Assembly: GCA_963834875.1 (NCBI GenBank)
Contig: CAWIDG010000024.1
Location: 248,001-312,000 of the forward strand
Direction of reading: 5' to 3'
Source: DATAGF01 sp963834875
Lineage (GTDB): Bacteria; Actinomycetota; Thermoleophilia; Miltoncostaeales; Miltoncostaeaceae
Length of the DNA stretch: 64,000 bases
Every line of letters starts with the position of its first letter. Position 1 is the first letter of the stretch. The notes below the pieces were generated by a model. It ran no database searches. It was not told where the DNA came from and worked only from the letters and a program-made list of their open reading frames with translations. Below are positions 21,601 to 30,299 of this stretch, piece by piece. The position numbers and the translations under genes were made by a program.

Positions 21601-22107
21601 GTGACTCGCGGGTGGCCGTCCGAGACCGCGCTCCGGATCGCCCTCGGGATCGTCGCGGTCGCGGGGCTCGGGGTCTCGGGCTACCTCACCGCCGTGCGCG
21701 CCTCGGGCGACGACCCGGCCTGCGTGGTCGGCGGAGGGTGCCAGACGGTCCAGGAGAGCGAGTACTCCGAGCTCGCCGGGATCCCGGTCGCGGTGCTGGG
21801 GCTGCTGGCCTACGGGGCCCTGCTGGTCGCCGCGCTGCTGCCGGGGCCGATGGGGCGCGCGCTGGGCCTCTTCACCGCGGTCGTCGGGGTGGGGTTCTCG
21901 GCGTGGCTGACCTACGCCGAGCTCGTCCTGATCGAGGCGGTCTGCGCGTGGTGCCTGACCAGCGCGGTGCTGATCACGCTGGCGCTGGTCCTGACGGCGG
22001 CGCGGGCGGTGCGGGCGGGCGGCGGCCCGGCAGGGGAAGGAAGCGCTCGTCGGTCAGCACCAGGCCCGTCACCGCAAGGGCCGTCCCCGCCAGCGACACC
22101 ACGATGA
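21601..22107 (+). CDS. Vitamin K epoxide reductase (VKOR) family protein
   Basis: A membrane enzyme expected to reoxidise the adjacent DsbA-like protein using quinone. The sequence has four hydrophobic segments, the loop cysteine pair in DPACVVGGGCQTV near residues 41-48 and the active CAWC near residues 115-118, as in bacterial VKOR homologues. GTG start at 21601. After ALVLTAARAVRAGG the translation becomes low complexity, and this 3' part overlaps the end of the P-type ATPase gene on the other strand; the real stop may be lost or the overlap may be true. The pairing with the thioredoxin gene supports the role. Confidence 0.9.
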   Translation: MTRGWPSETALRIALGIVAVAGLGVSGYLTAVRASGDDPACVVGGGCQTVQESEYSELAGIPVAVLGLLAYGALLVAALLPGPMGRALGLFTAVVGVGFSAWLTYAELVLIEAVCAWCLTSAVLITLALVLTAARAVRAGGGPAGEGSARRSAPGPSPQGPSPPATPR

Positions 22108-24392
22108 TCGCCGGGTCGGGCGCGGCCACCTCGAAGAAGTCGCGCCAGGCTCGGCAGCGACAGCACGACGAGGTAGATCGCGAAGAGCGCGGCGCAGAGC
22201 GCCCCGACCGTGTAGCCCCGGACGCGGCTGGAGGCCTCCAGCACGATGACCAGGTAGAGGCCCACCAGGACCAGCACCGTCGTGGCGACCGTCCGCGCGC
22301 GCACCTCGCTCATGTCGATGAGGTTGACGGACAGGAGGAAGCTCGCGACGACCCCGAGCCCGGCCGCGGTGCCCGCGGGTATCGCGAAGCTCGCGAGCTC
22401 GCGGAGGAAGCGGACGGGCCTCCAGGGGCCCTCGCTGGGCGCGAGCGCCAGGAAGAACGCCGGGATGCCGATCGTGATGGCCGAGGCCAGCGTCAGGTGG
22501 CGCGGCAGGAAGGGATAGCTCTCGGACGAGATCCCGATGGTCAGGATCAGGAACGCGGCCAGCGCCGACTTGGCGACGAACAGCTTCGCCACCCGCTGCA
22601 GGTTGCGCAGCACCTTGCGGCCCTCGCGGATCATCGCGGGGATCGCGGCGAAGCCGCCCTTGACCAGCACGAGGTCGGCGATCGCCCTCGCCATCTGGGC
22701 GCCGCTGCCCTGGGCGATCGCCAGGCGGGCCGCCTTCAGCGCCGGGACGTCGTTGACGCCGTCGCCGACCATGGCGACGTAGCGCCCGTCCGCCTCGAGC
22801 GCCTCGACGAAGCGCCGCTTGCCCTCGGGCGAGATGCGCCCCACGACGGTGGACTCGCGCACCAGCTCGCGCATGCGGGTCGCGTCAACCGGCAGCTCGC
22901 GCCCGTCGACCGGCTGGCCGCGCAGCGGGATGCCGGCGTCGGCGGCGATCGCCGCGACGGTCGCCGGCGCGTCGCCCGAGATCACCCGGATCTCGACCCC
23001 CTGCTCGAGCAGGAACGCAACGGTCTCGCGCGCGTCGGGGCGCAGCTGCTCGGCCAGGACGACGAGGCCCAGCGGCCGCAGCCCGGCGGGGGGCGGTGAG
23101 TCGGGACGGGCCGCCGCCATCTGCGCGCCGCCCACGGCGAAGGCCAGCACGCGCCGCCCCCGCCGCGCCTCCTCGCCTGCGCGCGCCTCGAGGCGGCCCT
23201 CGAGGGGGAAGTGCTCGGGCGCGCCCAGCACGTACGAGCGCCCGCCCATCGACAGGCCGCTCCAGCGCCGCCGCGAGGAGAACGGCACGCCCTCGCGCAC
23301 GGGCTCCGCCGTTCCCGGGTAGGCCGCGGCGACGGCCTCGAGCGTCGAGTTGCGGCTCGGCGAGCTGGCCGCGTAGCGCCCGAGCAGGACCGACAGCTCG
23401 CCCTCGTCGGCGTCGTCGGCGGGGATCAGGTCGACCACCCGCAGGCGGTCCTCGGTGAGCGTGCCGGTCTTGTCGATGCAGACCGTGTCGGCCGACGCCA
23501 GCGACTCGACCGCGTTGAGCTGTTGGCTCAGCGCCCCCCGCCGCGTCATCCGCAGCGTCGCGACCGCATAGGTGATCCCGGTCAGCAGGACGAGCCCCTC
23601 CGGGACGATCGTGATCACGGCGGCGACGGCCGTCTCGACCGACTCGCGGAAGGGGTTGTCCTGCTCGATCAGCGACCACAGCAGCAGCGCCCCGAGCGGC
23701 ACCATGACGGCGGTGAGGACGAGGATCAGCCGGTCCAGCCCCCGCTCGAACGGCGAGCGCGGGTGGCGGAACTCGCGCGCCTCGCCGGTGAGCCGCTCGG
23801 CGTAGGTGTCCCGCCCGACCGCCTCGGCCACGTAGGACCCCGAGCCCTCGACCGCGAAGGAGCCGGCCCGCAGCGCCTCGCCGGGCCCGCGCATCACCGG
23901 CTCGCTCTCCCCGGTGAGGATCGACTCGTCAACCCCGAGGCCCTCGCTGCCCACCACCGGGCCGTCGGCAACCACCTGGTCGCCCGCGCCCACCAGGACG
24001 AGGTCGCCGGGCACGACGCCCGGGACGTCGACCTCGCGCGGCCTGCCGTCGCGCACGACCGTGGCCCTCGGCGCGACCAGCGCGGCCAGGCGGTCGAGGC
24101 TCCGCTTGGCGCGCGCCTCCTGGACGATGCCGATGCCCGCGTTGACGATCAGGATCCCCAGGAAGAGGGCGTCGCGCCAGTCGGCGAAGATCAGCGTGAT
24201 CAGCCCGAACACGACCAGCACGACGTTGAAGACGGTCAGCAGGTTGGCGCGCAGGATGCTGCGCCACGACCGGCTGGTCGTCGGCGGCTCGATCTCGCCG
24301 CGCGCGGCCAGGCGCCGCTCGGCCTCCGCCTGGGTGAGCCCCTCCGTCTTCGGGGCCAGGCGCTCGGTCAGCGCGTGAGCAGTGCCGGACAC
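21974..24392 (-). CDS. P-type cation-transporting ATPase (CtpE-like), one frameshift
   Basis: An ATP-driven ion pump of about 805 residues. It has the actuator motif LTGESEP near residue 160, the phosphorylation site CIDKTGTLTED near 307 and the hinge MVGDGVNDVPALK near 545, with two helices before the actuator, two after and six at the end. The membrane motif IVPEGLVLLTGI and the following TRRGALSQQLNAVESLA resemble actinobacterial CtpE, reported as a calcium transporter; the ion remains inference. The frame breaks near 22150: repair gives WRDFFEVAAPDPAIIVVSLAG and a stop at 21974. The GTG at 24392 overlaps the end of the universal stress protein gene. No metal-binding N-terminal domain is present. 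Confidence 0.88.
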
Positions 24393-25168
24393 GGCGCCTC
24401 CCGCGCCAGGTCGGCCGCGAAGCTGCCCAGCAGGGCGCGCTCCACGGGGCCGCGGTGGGCCGCGGCCACGATCAGGTCCGGCTGGGCCTCGCGCGCCCAG
24501 TCGAGCGCGGCGTCCGCGGCGAGCCCCGTCAGGGCGACGGCCTCCGCGCCCGGCACCCGCCCGGCCGTCGCGAGAAGCCAGTCCCGCTCGTCGTCGGCGA
24601 TGTCCCGCGGGGCCCCGGCGGGGGCGCCGGGCACGGGCGCCTCGATCAGCGCCCGCGGGGCCACGTGGACGAGGCTCAGCCGCCCGGGGCCGAGCGCGCG
24701 CAGGCGCCGGGCCTCGGCGAGCGCCCGCATCGACGCGGGCGAGTCGTCGATGCAGCAGGCGATGTGGGCGTACGGCGCCCCGCCCTCGTCCGGCTCGGCC
24801 GGGGGCTCGATCTCCGGGGGCAGGATCAGGGCCGGGCAGGGCGCCGACGTGGCGAGGCGCCTGGCCGTGCTGCCCAGGACGCCCGCGATCCGCCCCGAAT
24901 GGGACGCGGCCACGACGACGTCCGGCCGCCGCTCGCGGGCCCATTCGATGATGCTGTCGGCGGGCCGGCCCGCCAGCAGCACCGGCTCGGCCGCCGGCAC
25001 CTCCGCCACGAGGTCGTCGAGCAGGCCGCTCCGGGACGCGCGCCGGCCGCGGGCGACGTGGACGACGGAGATGCGCTCCGGGCGCAGCCGCCGGGCCTCG
25101 GCCAGCCCGCGCCGGGCCGCCTCCGAGCGGTCGACGCAGACGGCGACGTGGGCGAAGGCTCCGCGGAT
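24368..25168 (-). CDS. Tandem universal stress protein (two Usp domains)
   Basis: Two Usp domains in tandem, about 266 residues. The first runs from HVAVCVDRSEAARRGLAEA to VLGSTARRLATSAPCPALIL; the second from HIACCIDDSPASMRALAEA to LLGSFAADLAREAPCPALLTR. The G-x9-G-S-x-A nucleotide-binding signature is only partly kept. A complete first domain requires a start near 25168, but the in-frame codon there is ATC, six bases after TAGCCT; the first ordinary start is the GTG at 25009, inside domain one. The gene precedes and overlaps the P-type ATPase gene by 25 bases, suggesting coexpression of a stress protein with an ion pump. Confidence 0.85.
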   Translation of the reverse strand: MRGAFAHVAVCVDRSEAARRGLAEARRLRPERISVVHVARGRRASRSGLLDDLVAEVPAAEPVLLAGRPADSIIEWARERRPDVVVAASHSGRIAGVLGSTARRLATSAPCPALILPPEIEPPAEPDEGGAPYAHIACCIDDSPASMRALAEARRLRALGPGRLSLVHVAPRALIEAPVPGAPAGAPRDIADDERDWLLATAGRVPGAEAVALTGLAADAALDWAREAQPDLIVAAAHRGPVERALLGSFAADLAREAPCPALLTR

Positions 25169-25174
25169 GCCGAC

Positions 25175-25180
25175 AGGCTA
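25175..25180 (-). promoter_or_regulatory. Probable -10 box (TAGCCT) of the universal stress protein gene
   Basis: TAGCCT on the minus strand, six bases before the ATC codon that begins the conserved Usp sequence. Its position supports initiation at or next to that codon. Confidence 0.35.
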
Positions 25181-25306
25181 GCGCCCGCCCGCCGCCCCGA
25201 ACGAGGCGGACGGGCGAGGGCTCCGGTCTGCGCGCTCGACCCGCCGGCCGCGTCAGAGCCCGGGTGTTTCCGGCGCCCGCCCCGGCGCAAGCCGGTGCGC
25301 CGGTCT

Positions 25307-25335
25307 GCCGAGGGCCCCGGCCAGGGGCCCTCGGC
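25307..25335 (-). terminator. Perfect 12-bp hairpin downstream of alanine dehydrogenase
   Basis: GCCGAGGGCCCC (25307-25318) and GGGGCCCTCGGC (25324-25335) pair perfectly around a five-base loop. There is no T tract. Together with the hairpin at 25340-25364 it makes a tandem structure just after the ald stop. Confidence 0.6.
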
Positions 25336-25339
25336 GCGC

Positions 25340-25364
25340 ATGAGCGCCCGCAAGAGGCGCTCAT
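25340..25364 (-). terminator. Second hairpin adjoining the ald stop
   Basis: ATGAGCGCC (25340-25348) and GGCGCTCAT (25356-25364) form a perfect nine-base stem with a seven-base loop, five bases after the ald stop codon on the minus strand. Confidence 0.55.
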
Positions 25365-25369
25365 CCGCC

Positions 25370-26458
25370 TTAGACGCTCAGCGCCTCCGCGACGGCCGGG
25401 TTCACGATCGCGCCGTGCCGGACGTTGATCCCGGGCTCGAGGCCCGGGACGGCCCGCACGGCATCGTCCAGCCCCTCGTCGGCGATCTTCAGGACGTAGG
25501 GGAGGGTGGCGTTGGAGAGCGCCCGCGTCGCCGTCACCGGCACGGCGCCCGGCATGTTGGCGACGCCGTAGTGCACCACGCCGTCGACCTCGTAGACCGG
25601 GTCGGAGTGGGTGGTCGGGCGCGAGGTCTCGACGCAGCCGCCCTGGTCGACCGCGACGTCGACGATGACCGCCCCCGGGCGCATCAGCCCCAGGGCCTCG
25701 CGCGACACCAGCATCGGCGCGCGGGCGCCCGGCACCAGCACCGCGCCGACGACGAGGTCCGCCGTCGGCAGCAGCTCCTCGATCGCGAGCCGGGTCGAGT
25801 GCAGGAAGGTCATCCGCCCGGCGAGGGCGAGCTCGAGGTCGCGCAGGCGACCGAGGTCCGTGTCGAGCACCGCGACGTGCGCCTGCATGCCTGCGGCGAC
25901 GATCGCCGCGTTCGTGCCCACGATCCCGCCCCCGATCACGACCACCGACCCCGGCGCGACGCCGGCGACGCCCCCGAGCAGGACGCCGCGCCCGCCGAGC
26001 GGCTTCTCGAGGTGGCGCGCGCCGGCCTGGACGGCCAGGCGCCCGGCGATCTCGCTCATCGGCGCCAGCAGCGGCAGCCGGCCCTCGGCGTCCTCGACGG
26101 TCTCGTAGGCGACGGCGGTGGTGCCCGCCCGCCGCAGGGCGTCCGCCACGCCGGCGTTCGCGGCGAGGTGCAGGTACGTGAACAGCACCTGGTCGTCCTG
26201 GAGGTAGCCGAACTCGGAGGGCTGCGGCTCCTTGACCTTGAGCACGAGGTCGCACCCCCAGGCGGCGGCGGCGTCGCCGATCCGCGCCCCCACGCGCTCG
26301 TACGCGGCGTCGGCGAAGTCCGAGCCCTCCCCCGCGCCGCGCTCCACCCAGACCTCGTGGCCGTGGCGCACGAGCTCGTTCGCGCCGGCGGGGGTCAGCG
26401 CCACCCGGTACTCGTCCGCCTTGACCTCGGCGGGCACGCCCACACGCATCGCGGTCAC
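25370..26458 (-). CDS. ald: Alanine dehydrogenase
   Basis: NAD-dependent interconversion of L-alanine and pyruvate plus ammonia. The 362-residue protein has the family N-terminus RVGVPAEVKADEYRVALTP, the catalytic lysine in LKVKEP, the histidine in LFTYLHLAA, the dinucleotide motif VVIGGGIVGTNAA and the C-terminal GVANMPGAVPVTATRALSNA. GTG at 26458 follows GAGGGGG; an ATG three codons in is an alternative. It stands downstream of the secreted protease gene with 12 bases between them on the same strand, and is followed by two strong hairpins. Confidence 0.96.
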   Translation of the reverse strand: MTAMRVGVPAEVKADEYRVALTPAGANELVRHGHEVWVERGAGEGSDFADAAYERVGARIGDAAAAWGCDLVLKVKEPQPSEFGYLQDDQVLFTYLHLAANAGVADALRRAGTTAVAYETVEDAEGRLPLLAPMSEIAGRLAVQAGARHLEKPLGGRGVLLGGVAGVAPGSVVVIGGGIVGTNAAIVAAGMQAHVAVLDTDLGRLRDLELALAGRMTFLHSTRLAIEELLPTADLVVGAVLVPGARAPMLVSREALGLMRPGAVIVDVAVDQGGCVETSRPTTHSDPVYEVDGVVHYGVANMPGAVPVTATRALSNATLPYVLKIADEGLDDAVRAVPGLEPGINVRHGAIVNPAVAEALSV

Positions 26459-26470
26459 CCGGTCACCCCC

Positions 26471-27673
26471 TCACCCTCGCTCGGTCGGGGTCCCGAGAGA
26501 TCCTCGCCCACCGCCCCCCTGGCGCGCCAGCCCGAGCCCGCACGCCGCGGCCGCGATCACCGCGAGCGCCCCGAGCGCCAGCAGGAAGCCCTGGCGCCGT
26601 CGCTCGCCGACGAGCGTGAAGTCGGCGCCCGCGAGCTCGCGGGCGCGGCGCGCCTCGAGCCCCGCGAGCGCGTGGTCGGGGAAGGCGCGCTCGGCGGCGG
26701 CGAGCCTCCGCTCGGCGGCGGCCAGGTCGAGGTTCCAGAACGCGGCCATGCCGCCGCGGAAGAGCTGGGCCGAGCGGCCGGGCGCGGCCTCGACGCCCTC
26801 GGTCGCGAGCAGCTGGCGCACCTCGGTCGCCCGCTCGGCGATGCCGCCGTCCGCGGTGCGGATGACGGCGACGCCGCGCGCGGCGCCGTCGGCGTCGACG
26901 ACGGGCGCGCCGGAGTCGCCGGACTCGAGCGGGATCGTCACCAGCATCCCCGGGCGCGCGGTCGGCTCGTCCTCGTCGATGATCCCCGTCCGCGCGATCA
27001 CCCCGCGGCGCACGGCGGGCTCCAGGTCGCCGCGGGCCGGCTCGGCGAACGCGGAGCCGGCGCCGAAGCCGACGCTGGCGACGGGCGTCCCGATGCTGGC
27101 CGACTCGGCCAGCGCCAGGGCCGGCGCGCCCGGCGCGCGGATGCGGAGGAGGGCGAGGTCCGCGCGGTCGCTCGGCACGACGCGGGTGGGCATGTAGGTG
27201 CGCGCGGCGGCGGCGCCCTGACCGGCGTCCGCCTGGCGCACCACCAGGCGCGTCACCCGGTCGCCGACGGGCGTCACGCCGGCCTCCTCCACGTACTCCG
27301 CCGCGACGGCGTCGGAGTGCGGCTTGCCCTCGAGGGCCAGCTTGGCCTGGTAGGCGAGCCGGGCCGCCGTCTCGTCGTCGGGGGCCGCGACGTGGGCCGC
27401 CGTGACGAGCCATCCCCCGGGCGCGACCGCGAAGGCGGTGCCACGCTCATCCACCTCGCGCGCCTGTGCCGGCAGGGGGATCCGGCGGCCGTCCCCCCGC
27501 CGCAGGGCGTCGACCCGCAGGGTCACGTCCACCCGGTACACGCTCGGCAGGGCGAGCAGGGCCCCGCGGTCCAGCGGGTCGTCCGACAGGTCGTCGGGCG
27601 GCGCGCCCGCGGCTCCCGCGGCGGCCGGGAGGATCGCCAGCGCGGCGGCCATGATGGCGGTCAGCGTCCGCAT
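26471..27673 (-). CDS. Secreted or membrane-anchored trypsin-like serine protease
   Basis: A 400-residue protein with an N-terminal signal (TLTAIMAAALAILPAAAG), a trypsin-fold protease domain with histidine in WLVTAAHVAAP (near residue 92), aspartate in SDRADLALLRI (near 173) and serine in LESGDSGAPVVDADG (near 252), then a helical repeat-like region (MAAFWNLDLAAAERRLAAAE) and a final membrane helix (FLLALGALAVIAAAACGLGL). The catalytic domain probably sits outside the membrane with a short cytoplasmic tail. An insertion in the protease domain (YQAKLALEGKPHSDAVAAEY) is unusual. ATG at 27673 lies nine bases after TACCCT. Substrate unknown. Confidence 0.85.
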   Translation of the reverse strand: MRTLTAIMAAALAILPAAAGAAGAPPDDLSDDPLDRGALLALPSVYRVDVTLRVDALRRGDGRRIPLPAQAREVDERGTAFAVAPGGWLVTAAHVAAPDDETAARLAYQAKLALEGKPHSDAVAAEYVEEAGVTPVGDRVTRLVVRQADAGQGAAAARTYMPTRVVPSDRADLALLRIRAPGAPALALAESASIGTPVASVGFGAGSAFAEPARGDLEPAVRRGVIARTGIIDEDEPTARPGMLVTIPLESGDSGAPVVDADGAARGVAVIRTADGGIAERATEVRQLLATEGVEAAPGRSAQLFRGGMAAFWNLDLAAAERRLAAAERAFPDHALAGLEARRARELAGADFTLVGERRRQGFLLALGALAVIAAAACGLGLARQGGGGRGSLGTPTERG

Positions 27674-27682
27674 CCGATTCCG

Positions 27683-27688
27683 AGGGTA
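27683..27688 (-). promoter_or_regulatory. Probable -10 box (TACCCT) of the serine protease gene
   Basis: TANNNT hexamer on the minus strand ending nine bases before the ATG at 27673; no clear SD is present between them. Confidence 0.35.
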
Positions 27689-27720
27689 GGGCCTCCGGCG
27701 GCCGTGCGACCCCGAGCCGG

Positions 27721-28122
27721 TCAGCCGCGCTCCAGGATCTCCTTCATCCGCTGCAGGGCATCGGCCTGGGTCGCGCTGAGGCGCCCCTCCAGGTCGGCCT
27801 CCGGGTCGGCGGGCTCCGCGTCGGTCCACCAGGTGATGCGGCACCCGCCGTCGCGGGGGGCCACGGCGAAGCCGGCGCGGTGGGACCGCACCGGCGCCCC
27901 CGAGATCACCGAGTACGAGTAGGTCCGGGCCGCGTCGTCCCGCGCCAGCAGCCGCTCGCGGAGCACCGCGCCCTCGGCGCTCGTGAGCACGCGCCGGTCC
28001 CCGTCCACTTCGGCCCGCACGTACTTCGGGTACCAGCGCGGCACCGAGGCCGGATCGCCGACGAGCGACCACGCCTCCTCGGGCGGCACGTCGACGTCGA
28101 TCCCGAGCTCCCAGGCCGGCAT
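27721..28122 (-). CDS. SRPBCC-family (polyketide cyclase/START-like) protein
   Basis: A 133-residue lipid- or ligand-binding fold. The N-terminal ELGIDVDVPPEEAWSLVGDPASVPRWYP and the later CRITWWTDAEP strand are typical of SRPBCC/polyketide cyclase proteins, with a long C-terminal helix (ATQADALQRMKEILERG). The ligand is not predictable. Its ATG overlaps the purH stop (TGATG), making it the last gene of the purine operon; it has no known role in purine synthesis. Confidence 0.8.
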   Translation of the reverse strand: MPAWELGIDVDVPPEEAWSLVGDPASVPRWYPKYVRAEVDGDRRVLTSAEGAVLRERLLARDDAARTYSYSVISGAPVRSHRAGFAVAPRDGGCRITWWTDAEPADPEADLEGRLSATQADALQRMKEILERG

Positions 28123-29665
28123 CAGTGGCGGAAGTGGCGGCGGCCGGTGACGACCATCGAGACCCCGGCCGCGTCGGCTGCGTCGAAGACCTCGTCGTCG
28201 CGGATCGAGCCACCGGGCTGGACGATGGCGGTCACCCCCTCCTTGATGGCGGCCTCGGGGCCGTCGGCGAAGGGGAAGAACGCGTCGCTGGCCAGGGCCC
28301 CGCCGGCCACGGGGGTCTGGGCCTTCTCGATCGCGAGCCGCACCGAGTTCGAACGCGGCTCATCTGGCCGGCGCCGACCCCGACCGTCGCGAGGTCGCGC
28401 GCGATCACGATGGCGTTGCTCTTGACGTGCTTCGCAACGCGCCATGCGAACAGCAGGTCGCCCCACTCGGCCTCCGTGGGGGCCCGCGCGGTGACGACCT
28501 TCATCAGGGAGCGGCCCTCGCTCTCGGCGTCGCGGTCCTGCACCAGCAGGCCGCCGGCCACGCGGCGCAGGTCCCGCTCGCCCGGGTTGCGCCGCCGCCG
28601 CTCGCTCCTTCGCAGGATCCGCGTGTTCGGCTTCACGGTCAGGGCCCGCAGCGCCTCGTCGTCGTAGCCGGGCGCGCAGAGCACCTCCACGAACGTCCCC
28701 GCGAGCATCTCGCCCAGGGCCCCGTCCACCGGCCGGTTGACGACCACGACGCCCCCGTAGGCGGAGACGGGATCGCAGTCGCGCGCCCGCTGGTAGGCCG
28801 TCGTCACGTCCCCGGCGACGGCGGCGCCGCACGGGTTGTTGTGCTTGATGATCACGCACGCGGGGAGCTCGAACTCGGACAGCAGGGCGAGCCCGGCGTC
28901 GAGGTCGAAGAGGTTGTTGAAGGAGAGCTCCTTGCCGTGGAGCTGCTCCGTGCGCGAGAGCAGGTGGCGGCGGGCGCCGCGTTCTGCGTAGTACGCCGCG
29001 CGCTGGTGGGGGTTCTCGCCGTAGCTCAGCTCGCGCTGTTTGTCGAAGTTCAGGACGAGCCCGGCGGGGAACTCGTCGTGCGTCTCCGCGAAGTACGCGG
29101 CGATCGCCGCGTCGTAGCCCGCCGTGCGCCGGAAGGCCGCCTCGGCCAGGCGGCGGCGCAGGCCGTCCGACAGCTCGCCCGCGTCGCCCCGCAGCTCGGC
29201 GAGCACCTCGGCGTACTGGTCGGGCGAGGTCACCACCCCCACGCGGGCGAAGTTCTTCGCCGCCGCGCGGATCATGGCCGGCCCCCCGACGTCGATCTGC
29301 TCGACGATCTCGTCCTCGGTCGCCCCGCGCCGCGCCGCGGTCTCCTCGAAGGGGTAGAGGCTCACCACCACCAGGTCGATCGGCTCGATGCCGGCGTCGT
29401 GCATGTCCCGGGCGTCGCCCTCGTGGCCGGGTCGCGCGAGGATGCCGCCGTGCACGCGCGGGTGCAGCGTCTTCACCCGCCCGCCCATGATCTCCGGGTG
29501 CCCGGTGACCTCGTCGACGGGGACGACGTCGATCCCCATGTCGCGCAGCGCCGCCGCCGTCCCGCCCGTGGACACGATCGTGGTGCCGAGGTCCGCGAGC
29601 CCGCGCGCCAGCTCCTCCAGGCCGGTCTTGTCCGACACCGAGATGAGCGCGCGACCGACCCTCAC
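28122..29665 (-). CDS. purH: Bifunctional AICAR formyltransferase / IMP cyclohydrolase, one frameshift
   Basis: Catalyses the last two steps to IMP. The N-terminal cyclohydrolase (MGS-like) domain shows ALISVSDKTGLEELA, IVSTGGTAAALRD and VKTLHPRVHGGILA; the transformylase domain shows SYGENPHQRAAYY, CVIIKHNNPCGAA and NAIVIARDLATVGVGAGQMSR. The frame breaks near 28350, where one base seems missing between GAGQMSRV and NSVRLAIEKA; the protein then ends VFDAADAAGVSMVVTGRRHFRH. About 514 residues, the normal length. GTG at 29665 overlaps the purN stop (GTGA). Confidence 0.95.
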
Positions 29666-30299
29666 TCGACCTCCTCGGGCACCACCTCGACGCGGCGACG
29701 CTCGACGGGGTCGCGCCGCACCCGGCCGGCGGCGAACAGGCGCACCACCTCGGGCACGAGCCGGTGCTCCACCTCGCGGATCCGCTCGGTGAGCGAGTCC
29801 ACCGAGTCACCGTACATCACGGCCACGGGCTCCTGCAGGATGGGCGGGCCGGCGTCCACCTGCTCCTCGGCGAAGTGCACGGTGACGCCGGTGAACCGCA
29901 CGCCCCACCCGAGCGCCTCCTCGATCGCGTGCATGCCCGGGAACGCCGGCAGCAGCGATGGGTGCAGGTTGACCACCCGGTCGGGGAAGCGGTCGAGGAA
30001 GGCCGCCGGTGAGGATGCTCATCCAGCCGGCCAGGACGACGAGGTCGGGGGAGGCCGCCGACACGACCTCCGGCGAGCTCGCGGTCGCGCTCGACGCGCT
30101 CGCGGCCGGCCATCGCCACGACCTGCGTCGCGATCCCGGCCGTCGCCGCCCGCTGGAGCGCCACGGCGTCCGGGCGCGAGCTCACGACCTGCGCGATCTC
30201 GATGGGCCCGCCGGCCTCGTGGACCGTGTCGATCAGCGCCTGCAGGTTGCTGCCGCTGCCCGACACCAGCACGCTCACGCGGAACGGGCCCTCAGGCAA
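29662..30299 (-). CDS. purN: Phosphoribosylglycinamide formyltransferase, frame broken twice
   Basis: 10-formyltetrahydrofolate-dependent formylation of GAR. The start RVSVLVSGSGSNLQALID is the family N-terminus; VVSSRPDAVALQRA, VVLAGWMSILTG, the catalytic VNLHPSLLPAFPG and the VTVHFAEEQVDAGP motif follow. Single-base insertions near 30072 and 30005 break the frame; removing one G at each restores about 212 residues. It starts with TTG at 30299, overlapping purM by eight bases, and its stop overlaps the purH start. Confidence 0.92.
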
